Source: an uncultured Thermomicrobiales bacterium
GTDB lineage: Bacteria; Chloroflexota; Chloroflexia; Thermomicrobiales; UBA6265
Length of the DNA stretch: 33,956 bases
Assembly (NCBI GenBank): GCA_902806345.1
Contig: CADCWF010000091.1
Location: forward strand, 1 to 33,956
Reading direction: 5' to 3'
The notes under the pieces were generated by a model. It searched no databases, was not told the DNA's origin, and saw only the letters and a list, made by a program, of their open reading frames with translations. A program made the position numbers and the translations under genes. Of this stretch, positions 23,255 to 30,096 are shown piece by piece (the first letter of the stretch is position 1; each line of letters opens with the position of its first letter).

Positions 23255-23285
23255 CAATACTATCCCGGCGGAAGTATTGGGGCAA
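23255..23285 (-). promoter_or_regulatory. Promoter with overlapping operator-like inverted repeat
   Basis: On the minus strand TTGCCC (23280-23285), 17-bp spacer and TAGTAT (23257-23262) make a promoter about 42 bp before the MFS start. A perfect inverted repeat CAATACT (23255-23261) / AGTATTG (23273-23279) with an 11-bp centre lies across the -10 and spacer. A repressor bound there would block the promoter, so inducible control of the MFS-BKACE operon is likely. The regulator is not identified; no GntR, TetR or LysR gene is adjacent. Confidence 0.6.
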
Positions 23286-23312
23286 CTGGGGCCCGGGGAG
23301 CACCGGGCACGA

Positions 23313-23762
23313 TCAGGCTCCGGGGTCGGGCACCCCGTCGCCGTCGGTGTCGCGCCCGGTCAGCCGGTTCCACAATTCGTAGTCGGTCTCCTTCTTGGAG
23401 ACGAACCGGTTGTCGGGGGTGGCGATCTGCTCGCCGAAGGCGGTGACTGGACCGGCGTCCAGGTGGTTGAGGTCGAGGTAGACGCCGCCCTGGTCCAGCG
23501 CGGTCCCTGGCTCCAGCACCGAGAGACGCCGCAGTTCGTCTTCGGTCAGGCTCGGCAGGCTCCGGTGGAGCCCCTTGTCGAGCACCGCCGACCCGCTCTC
23601 GCCGGTGTGGCCGGGCGGCCCGGCGGTCGCCAACTCCCGACCGCGTTGGGCCGCGGAAGGGCCGTCGCCCGACCGGATGTCGAACGCCGACTCGCTCGGG
23701 TCGGAGCGGTTCGGCTCCCTCGTCCCGCCTCCGGTCGCGCTCCCCGCGTTGGTTGGATCCAT
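23313..23762 (-). CDS. Hypothetical protein with Asp-rich C-terminal motif
   Basis: A 149-residue protein. The first 65 residues are polar and probably disordered. The rest is a small conserved-looking domain: LPSLTEDELRRLSVLEPGT, then QGGVYLDLNHLDAG, DNRFVSKKETDYELWNRLTG, ending DTDGDGVPD. The last motif resembles the calcium-binding DxDxDGxxD loops of thrombospondin type 3 or dockerin repeats, but here it occurs once, at the very end. No signal peptide is present. ATG at 23762 has AGGAGGC upstream. I do not know the family's function. It follows the aminotransferase gene on the same strand after 132 bp. Confidence 0.7.
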   Translation of the reverse strand: MDPTNAGSATGGGTREPNRSDPSESAFDIRSGDGPSAAQRGRELATAGPPGHTGESGSAVLDKGLHRSLPSLTEDELRRLSVLEPGTALDQGGVYLDLNHLDAGPVTAFGEQIATPDNRFVSKKETDYELWNRLTGRDTDGDGVPDPGA

Positions 23763-23894
23763 TGCTGCCTCCTCCATGCGCATTCCCCGCAGGGGAGGTG
23801 CAGGATCGGTGCCAACTCCCGCGCATCGCTCCCGCTCGGGCCGCGGTCGCCGTCGGCGGTCGGCCGACCACCACCGGGGCGATGCCGGTCGGCC

Positions 23895-25085
23895 CTACCC
23901 GGCAACGCCGGTGGCAACAGTGGGCACCACGCCGGGCAGCGTCTGGACGAACCGCTCCATCCGGTCGAGGGCCTCCTCCAGCTTCGGCAGCGCGGTCGCG
24001 TAGGAGCAACGGATGTGCCCCTCGCCGCCGGCGCCGAAGGCGGTGCCCGGCACCACCGCGACCCGGCCCTCCAGCAGCAGCCGCTCCGCGAACGCCTCCG
24101 CCGAGAGCCCGGTCTGGGCGATCGAGGGGAAGGCGTAGAAGGCCCCCTGGGGCAGGTGGCAGGGGAGCCCGATCCGGTTCAGGCCGCCGACGAAGAGGCG
24201 GCGCCGGCCGTCGTAGTCGTCGACCATCGCTTGCACGTCGCGGTCCGGCACCCGCAGCGCCTCGATCGCCGCCTCCTGCGCCTGGCGACTGGCGCAGAGG
24301 GCGGTGTACTGGTGGATCTTGGTCATCGCCGCGATCAGGGGCTCCGGCCCCGCCGCGTAGCCGACCCGCCAGCCGGTCATCCCGTAGGTCTTGCTGAACC
24401 CGTTGAGCAGCAGCGTCCGCTGCCGCATCCCCGGCAGGGTGGCGAAGGCGACGTGGGGCGCGTCGTACGAGAGGCGGTCGTAGATCTCGTCGGAGACGAC
24501 GACCAGATCATGCTCGGCGGCGACGGCGGCGATCGCGCGGAGGGCGGCCTCGTCGGGCACAGCGCCGGTCGGGTTGCCTGGGTAGTTGAGGAGGATCGCC
24601 CGCGTCCGCGGCCCGATCGCGGCCCGCAGCGCCTCCGCCGACGGCACGAATCCCTCCGCGGCCGTGGTCCCGACCGCCACCGGCACGCCGCCGGCCAGGG
24701 CGACGCACGGCTGGTAGGCGACGTAGCACGGCTGCGGCACGATCACCTCGTCGCCGGGGTCCAGCAGCGCTCGCATGGCGAGGTCGAGCGCCTCGCTGAC
24801 GCCGACCGAGATCAGGATCTCCCCCTCCGGCTCGTAGCCGAGGCCGTGGCGGCGCCGCAGGTGGGCGGCCACCGCCTGCCGCAGCTCCAGCAGCCCGCTG
24901 TTGCCGGTGTAGGAGGTACGGCCCCGCTCCAGGCCGTAGATGGCCGCCTCGCGGACCCGCCAGGCGGTCCCGAAATCCGGCTCGCCGACGCCGAGCGAGA
25001 CGACATCGTCCATCTGGGCGACGACATCGAACAGCTTCCGGATCCCCGACGGAGGGATCGCCTCGACACTCCGCGCGAGTCTCAC
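23895..25085 (-). CDS. PLP-dependent aminotransferase, class I/II
   Basis: A 396-residue fold-type I aminotransferase. The Schiff-base lysine is Lys232 in NGFSKTYGMTGWRVGY. SLGVGEPDF (30-38), LNYPGNPTG (166-174) and VVSDEIYDRL (197-205, cofactor-binding Asp199 and Tyr202) are in the expected order. Substrate (aspartate, alanine, aromatic or other) cannot be fixed. The Lrp/AsnC regulator lies just upstream on the same strand, and a heptamer-repeat hairpin sits in the 99-bp space between them, touching the ribosome site. I take GTG at 25083-25085 behind GGGGGAG; a longer start at 25169 would read through the repeat. Confidence 0.9.
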   Translation of the reverse strand: MRLARSVEAIPPSGIRKLFDVVAQMDDVVSLGVGEPDFGTAWRVREAAIYGLERGRTSYTGNSGLLELRQAVAAHLRRRHGLGYEPEGEILISVGVSEALDLAMRALLDPGDEVIVPQPCYVAYQPCVALAGGVPVAVGTTAAEGFVPSAEALRAAIGPRTRAILLNYPGNPTGAVPDEAALRAIAAVAAEHDLVVVSDEIYDRLSYDAPHVAFATLPGMRQRTLLLNGFSKTYGMTGWRVGYAAGPEPLIAAMTKIHQYTALCASRQAQEAAIEALRVPDRDVQAMVDDYDGRRRLFVGGLNRIGLPCHLPQGAFYAFPSIAQTGLSAEAFAERLLLEGRVAVVPGTAFGAGGEGHIRCSYATALPKLEEALDRMERFVQTLPGVVPTVATGVAG

Positions 25086-25100
25086 CGGTGCTCCCCCCTT

Positions 25101-25181
25101 GTGAGTCGTAAGTCGTGGGGTGGTCGCGGTCGGGCACGCTCCCGGTACTCGGCACGACTCACGACTCACGACTCACGACTC
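25101..25181. repeat. Heptamer tandem repeat with inverted partner
   Basis: Four perfect copies of ACGACTC lie head to tail at 25154-25181. The inverse GAGTCGT and a one-mismatch copy lie at 25103-25116. Bases 25101-25117 pair with one mismatch over 17 bp with part of the tandem array. In the transcript of the regulator-aminotransferase pair this forms a hairpin ending just before the aminotransferase ribosome site. The number of heptamers could vary by slippage. Confidence 0.7.
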
Positions 25182-25184
25182 GCC

Positions 25185-25691
25185 TCACGGCGTCACCGCC
25201 AGCCGGTCGTCGTCGGCCGGCTCCTCGACGAGGATACTGTGTTCTTCCTTGTACGCCTTCAGCAGGAAGTGGGTGTTGGTCGCCGTGACGTGGTCGATCG
25301 GGGCCAGCTTCTCGCCGACGAAGGCGGAGATCTCCCGGATCGTCGGTCCCTCGACCACCACCCGCAGGTCGTGGCCGCCCGAGACGAGGTGGACCGAGCG
25401 GACCTCGGGGTGGCGGTAGATGCGGGCGGCCACTTGGTCGAAGCCGACGTCCCGCTGCGGGGTGACGCTGACGTCGATGAAGGCGACGACCCGGTCCGGG
25501 CTGACCCGGTCCCAGTCGACGACCGTCCGGTAGGCACGGATCACCCCGCGCCGCTCCAGTCCGGCGACGATATTGGCCGCCTCGTCGGAGCCGATCCCGA
25601 CCAGCGCCGCCAGGTCGGCCGGCGTCCGCCGCGCGTCCGCCTCGAGTGCCCGCAGGATCTTGCGGGTCCGCTCCCCTTCGCCGTCCGTCAC
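25185..25691 (-). CDS. Lrp/AsnC family transcription regulator
   Basis: A 168-residue regulator of normal length. The N-terminal winged helix (TRKILRALEADARRTPADLAALVGIGSDEAANIVAGLERRGVI) is followed by the RAM domain with the usual YRHPEVRSVHLVSGGHDLRVVVEG and a C-terminal segment HFLLKAYKEEHSIL. It probably senses an amino or oxo acid and controls the aminotransferase gene behind it and perhaps itself. Start GTG at 25689-25691 follows GGGAGG. It diverges from a large membrane protein gene across 215 bp. It is not a close copy of the other Lrp protein in the window and lacks that protein's basic tail. Confidence 0.9.
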   Translation of the reverse strand: MTDGEGERTRKILRALEADARRTPADLAALVGIGSDEAANIVAGLERRGVIRAYRTVVDWDRVSPDRVVAFIDVSVTPQRDVGFDQVAARIYRHPEVRSVHLVSGGHDLRVVVEGPTIREISAFVGEKLAPIDHVTATNTHFLLKAYKEEHSILVEEPADDDRLAVTP

Positions 25692-25906
25692 CGCCGCCTC
25701 CCGTTCCGTTACCCTCGCGCAGGCCCGGCACGGTCATCGAAACCCGACCCGACGACGGCCGTGGCCGCGGCACGAGACCGGCATTCCCGCCGGTGGTCCT
25801 GTATCATCGGCCATCCGGTCCGTTCCCTCCAACCCCGCGCCCCCGCCCATTCCGCCCGATGCCGCCTTGGGCCAGCGGTTTCGCGGTGCCAGGAGGAGAG
25901 AAGCGC

Positions 25907-27910
25907 GTGGCGAACCCGGTCAGTTCCGGCCCCCGGCAGGCCCTGAGATGGCTCGTTCTCCTCGTTCCGGTCGCCCAGCTCGCCGTCATCCTCTGGGTGA
26001 TCTGGACGCGCTCGGCCGATGTCCCGGTGAACGACGAATGGGCGATGACCAGGATCGTCCGCGCCGTCGCCGACGGCGAGCTCGGACCCGGCGATTTCTG
26101 GGCGTTCCACAACGAGCACCGCATCGTCGTCCCCCGGCTCACCACCCTAGCCCTGATCGAGGCGACGGGTTGGCACCGCCAGGTGCTGATGAGCTTCAAC
26201 GTGCTCGTCGCCGTCGCCTCCGCCTGGTTCCTGCTGCTCGCCGCCCGCACCACCTTCCGCTCATCGACGCTGACCGCCGCCTTCGTCGTCCCCCTGTCGC
26301 TCTTGATCCTGTCGCTCGCCCGGTACCACAACTGGCTCAAACCGTTCACCGACAAGATCTGGACGGGGTTCGGCGCCGCGCTCTGCGCCTATGCGTTGAT
26401 CGCCCGTCCGGTCACGAACCGCCGGTTCGCCCTTGCGGTCGGTGCCGCGCTCGTCGCCTCCCTCTCCTCCCTCGGCGGTCTCGTCGCGTGGGTGGCGTTC
26501 CTGCCGGCGGTCTGGATAGCTGGGCGCCGCTTTGCCGCGATCTGGCTCGCCTGCGCGGCGGCAACCATCGTTCCCTACGCGGTCGGCTTCCCGGGCGACG
26601 CCTCGTCCTCGTTGGTCCTCGCGGAGGTGCCCGGTACAGTCGTCGCCTACCTCGGCGCCCCGCTCTTCCCGGACGACCTCGTCCTCGCCCAGGTCGCCGG
26701 ATCGCTCGGCGTCACCCTCGGGTTCGGCGCCTTGCTCGCCGCCAGGTTCTTGTGGCGCCCCGAGCGGGGGGACGTGCAGTGTCTGGTCGGCTGGGTGGGG
26801 TTGGCCCTCTTTGCCGGAGGATGCGCCCTGCTGACCGCCCTTGGCAGCCGGGAGGGACCGCTCTCTTCCCGGTACCAGGCGCTCTCCGTCCTTTGGTGGG
26901 GTGCCCTGGTCGCCGTCGTGGCGACCGTGGCGACGCGCCTCTGGCTGGCGAGGCGGCTCGATCCGGACCGGTCAGGCACGCGATTGACGGCGGCAACCGC
27001 CGGAACGGCCGCGGTGGCCGTGGCGGTGATCGTCGTCGGGCTCGTCCGGGCCAACGTCTCCAGCCTCGATGCCGCCGCCAACTGGCAAACCGCGGAGCGC
27101 CAGAACCAGGGGTGCGTCGAGCACTACCGGCTGGCGAGCGACGACTGCCTCCTCCTGTACTCGCCGAGCGCCAACTCCGTGCGGCGCAACGCGGCCTTCC
27201 TCGAAGCGCACCAGATGGCCGTCTTCCGCGACCCGCCGGCACCGGACCTCGGCGGCCTCGCCCCGGCGGCGGTCGTCGAGGGAACGATCGACCGCGTCGG
27301 GGCGGAGCGCGTCAAGCCGTCCCAAAGCGCCCCGATCTCGCTCCCGACCGAGGAGGACCCGCTGGTCGTCGCTGGGTCGGTCGGGCTCCCGGTGGGGCAG
27401 ATCGGGGGCGTTGTCGTCGCGGTCGACGACCGGCGCCTCGTCGCGCTCCATGGCGAGGTGGCCGTCCGGGGCGACCGCTTTGCCCGCCCGGCCGCCGTCG
27501 CCGGCGTCCCGTTCCGGGCCACCATCCCGGCCGAGGCGCTTCCGGTGGGGCTGCACACCTTGACGCTGGAGGTCGTCAGCGCGGATCGGGGCCACTACTA
27601 TTCCGCCGGCGAATCGGTCACGCTCGAGATCCTGGGCCAGCGGCCGGGGAGTAACGCCGCGTCCCCGACGGCGAAGGCGCCGGCCGCGGCACCCGACCGG
27701 CCGCGTGTGGCGGCGACGCCGCGCGCCGGCGGGGACGCGGCACGGGACGAGGAGGGTCTCCGGGCGGCAACCCCGCGGGTGGGCCGGGCGCGACCGGCGG
27801 CAGAGGACCGCGACGCTCCCCAACGGGAGGGGAGGCGCACCCCTCGCAGCCGTGATCGCACGACGGCCGATCCCGTCCAGACGCCTGCGGGCGATCGTCC
27901 AACGGGTTAG
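25907..27910 (+). CDS. Multi-pass membrane protein, GT-C-like
   Basis: A 667-residue protein. A first helix (about 14-33) is followed by an external loop with DVPVNDEWAMTRI (Asp43-Glu44) and AFHNEHRIVVPR, then about nine more hydrophobic segments to residue 380, an external beta-rich domain (about 385-590), and a charged, Ala/Pro/Arg-rich tail of about 80 residues. The early acidic pair after helix 1 is the GT-C glycosyltransferase layout, but overall I do not recognise a defined family. GTG at 25907 has a perfect AGGAGGAG site. A TATCAT -10 box is at 25802-25807. It lies upstream of an exported sulfatase and another GT-C protein, so a role in surface polymers is likely. Confidence 0.8.
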   Translation: MANPVSSGPRQALRWLVLLVPVAQLAVILWVIWTRSADVPVNDEWAMTRIVRAVADGELGPGDFWAFHNEHRIVVPRLTTLALIEATGWHRQVLMSFNVLVAVASAWFLLLAARTTFRSSTLTAAFVVPLSLLILSLARYHNWLKPFTDKIWTGFGAALCAYALIARPVTNRRFALAVGAALVASLSSLGGLVAWVAFLPAVWIAGRRFAAIWLACAAATIVPYAVGFPGDASSSLVLAEVPGTVVAYLGAPLFPDDLVLAQVAGSLGVTLGFGALLAARFLWRPERGDVQCLVGWVGLALFAGGCALLTALGSREGPLSSRYQALSVLWWGALVAVVATVATRLWLARRLDPDRSGTRLTAATAGTAAVAVAVIVVGLVRANVSSLDAAANWQTAERQNQGCVEHYRLASDDCLLLYSPSANSVRRNAAFLEAHQMAVFRDPPAPDLGGLAPAAVVEGTIDRVGAERVKPSQSAPISLPTEEDPLVVAGSVGLPVGQIGGVVVAVDDRRLVALHGEVAVRGDRFARPAAVAGVPFRATIPAEALPVGLHTLTLEVVSADRGHYYSAGESVTLEILGQRPGSNAASPTAKAPAAAPDRPRVAATPRAGGDAARDEEGLRAATPRVGRARPAAEDRDAPQREGRRTPRSRDRTTADPVQTPAGDRPTG

Positions 27911-27917
27911 CCCTACC

Positions 27918-27942
27918 GGCGCCACCCCCCGGTGGAGGCGCC
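27918..27942 (+). terminator. Candidate hairpin terminator
   Basis: Eight bases after the stop of the membrane protein gene, GGCGCC (27918-27923) pairs with GGCGCC (27937-27942), and ACC pairs with GGT inside, with a small bulge. There is no following T-run, so it could also be a processing or stability hairpin. Confidence 0.35.
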
Positions 27943-28072
27943 GCTGGAAGGCGACCGTCAACCCGTCGAGACAAGTCGGTCCCGTCGACATCCGGACCGA
28001 ACAGTTCGCGGTCTGAACGACCTCCCCGGCTGCGGCGACTGCGGCTGGTCCTTCCAGGGAGATGCCCGACCG

Positions 28073-29965
28073 ATGTCAACCGCTTCGTTCCCCCGTCGCG
28101 CGCTGCTCCGCCTGGCTGCCATGGCTCCCCTCATGGCTGCTTGCCCAGGCGACGAGACCGTGGTCGCTCAGTCATCGACACCCGAGCCCGCGGCCGTCCG
28201 GCCGAACATCGTCATCATCGTGCTCGACGACCTCGATACCCGCGCGGTCGCGTCGATGCCGAATGTGCAGCGGCTGCTCGTCGAGCGCGGCGTCAGCTTC
28301 GCCAACTGCCTCACCACGCTCCCGGGCTGTGCCCCGGCCCGGGCGTCGATCCTCCGCGGTCAGTACGCCCACAACCACGGCCTCCTGCGGAGCAGCGGCG
28401 AGTTCGGCGGCCACGCCCGGTTCGCCGAGCTGGACCTCGAAACCTCGACGGTCGCCACCTGGCTCCAGGCCGTGGGCTACAGGTCGGGGCTCGTCGGCAA
28501 GTACCTCAACGGCTACCCAGACGGTGCCACGCCGACCCATGTCCCCGCCGGGTGGGACGACTGGTATGCCGCCGCCGAGGGCGAGGGGGAGCATGGCGGG
28601 GTCGGCTACCTCAAACCCAGCCTCAACGAGAACGGCGAGTTGGTGACCTACACCGGCCGGGACCGAGCGTACTCGACCGACATCTACGCGGGCCACGCCG
28701 TCGACTTCGTCCGGCGGACGGCAGCCGACGACCGCCCGTTCTTCGCCTACATCGCGCCTCGGGCGCCCCATACGCCGGCAAAACCGGCGCCCCGTCACGA
28801 GGGGCTGTTCGCCGACACGGAAGCGCCACGAAGCCCCGCCTTCGACGAAGCGGACGTCTTGGACAAACCGACCTGGATCCGCGATTCTCCCGCGCTGACG
28901 GACGAGGAGGTCGCGGAGCTCGACGAGCTGCAGCGCGGCCGGTTGCAGTCGCTCCAGGCGGCCGACGAACTGGTCGCCGCGGTCGTCGCCGCCGTCGAGG
29001 AAGCCGGGGCGCTCGATCGCACCTTCGTCGTCTTCACCTCCGACAACGGCTTCAACATGGGCGAACACCGGCAGGCGATCGAGAAGGCGACCCCGCACGA
29101 AGAGTCGATCCGGGTGCCGCTGGTCGTCCGCGGTCCCGGCGTCGAGGCCGGCCGGATCGAGGAGCGGGTCGCGACGAACGCCGACCTGGCGCCGACGTTC
29201 GCCGCTCTGGCCGGCGCCGCGGCGCCGGAGTTTGTCGACGGGCGCTCCCTCGTGCCGCTGCTCGCCGGCGACCCCGGTGACAATGCCTGGCGGCGGTCGG
29301 TGCTGGTCGAGTACTTCCTGCCGCGGGAGGGTGACCGGCTGGGCGGCGACCGGCTGGACGAGGGCGACCCGGAGGCGTCGTCGGCGTTGGGCCGGCACGG
29401 CGTCCGCGCCCCGGCCTGGAACGCCCTGCGAACCGCGGAGGAGGTCTACGTCGAGTACGCCACCGGCGAGACCGAACTCTACGATCTCGCAGCGGACCCG
29501 CACCAACTCGAGAACCTCTCGGCGGGCGTCGACCCCGCCCGCCTGGTCGAGCTCTCTGCCCGCCTGGAGGCACTCGTCCGCTGCCGTAGCGTCGGATGCC
29601 GGGCCGCCTACGAGCTCCGATTCGCCGGCCCGGACGAGGTGCCACCGCTGCCGCGCATCCTGGCGCCGGCCGTCGGCAAGGCTATGCCGCTCGGGAGCGT
29701 CGTCCGGCTCGGCGGTGAAGCCCTGGACGGTCGCGGCGCCCCGGTGCCGGGCGACGGGCTCGCCTGGACGGTACTGCTGCGGCAGGCCGACGGCACGGAG
29801 ACGGCGGTGGGCGAGGCTGTCGGCGGCGAGGCCGAGGTCGTGCTGCCGCCGACGCCGCGGGGCACGTCGATCGCCGACTGGCGGCTCGAGATCCGGCTGA
29901 CGGCGACCGACGCGAACGGCCTGAGCCGGACGGTGACGGTCGACCGGCCGGTCGACCGCCGATGA
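28073..29965 (+). CDS. Exported sulfatase
   Basis: A 630-residue alkaline-phosphatase-superfamily sulfatase. The N-terminus PRRALLRLAAMAPLMAAC looks like a twin-arginine signal with a lipobox-like cysteine at residue 24, so it is probably exported and perhaps lipid-anchored. Metal-binding Asp52-Asp53 (IVLDDLD) and the signature CAPAR (Cys86-Arg90), whose cysteine is converted to formylglycine by a maturation enzyme not seen here, are present. The second metal site is TSDNGFNMGEH near residue 325. After the catalytic domain a beta-rich domain of about 100 residues (from 530) is added. It may remove sulfate from an external glycan. Flanked by two GT-C-like membrane proteins on the same strand. 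ATG at 28073 lies 11 bases after AGGGAG. Confidence 0.9.
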   Translation: MSTASFPRRALLRLAAMAPLMAACPGDETVVAQSSTPEPAAVRPNIVIIVLDDLDTRAVASMPNVQRLLVERGVSFANCLTTLPGCAPARASILRGQYAHNHGLLRSSGEFGGHARFAELDLETSTVATWLQAVGYRSGLVGKYLNGYPDGATPTHVPAGWDDWYAAAEGEGEHGGVGYLKPSLNENGELVTYTGRDRAYSTDIYAGHAVDFVRRTAADDRPFFAYIAPRAPHTPAKPAPRHEGLFADTEAPRSPAFDEADVLDKPTWIRDSPALTDEEVAELDELQRGRLQSLQAADELVAAVVAAVEEAGALDRTFVVFTSDNGFNMGEHRQAIEKATPHEESIRVPLVVRGPGVEAGRIEERVATNADLAPTFAALAGAAAPEFVDGRSLVPLLAGDPGDNAWRRSVLVEYFLPREGDRLGGDRLDEGDPEASSALGRHGVRAPAWNALRTAEEVYVEYATGETELYDLAADPHQLENLSAGVDPARLVELSARLEALVRCRSVGCRAAYELRFAGPDEVPPLPRILAPAVGKAMPLGSVVRLGGEALDGRGAPVPGDGLAWTVLLRQADGTETAVGEAVGGEAEVVLPPTPRGTSIADWRLEIRLTATDANGLSRTVTVDRPVDRR

Positions 29966-30096
29966 CGGATGCCGACTACCCGGGGCGCCTTCGCCCGAAC
30001 CGGGTCGGCGGTTGGAGAAATCCTTCGTAGCGGCAACGGGCATTCGGGCGCACGGCAGGGGCCGCACGGCCCCGAGCGTCCACGGCGGAGGAACGG

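Noticed and set aside
25151..25181. CRISPR-like direct repeats.
   Set aside because: Units are only seven bases and contiguous, with no spacers and no cas genes.
23277..25946. An 889-codon plus-strand frame over the aminotransferase and Lrp genes.
   Set aside because: It is an Arg/Asp/Val-rich antisense shadow typical of high-GC DNA; the minus-strand genes have complete motifs.
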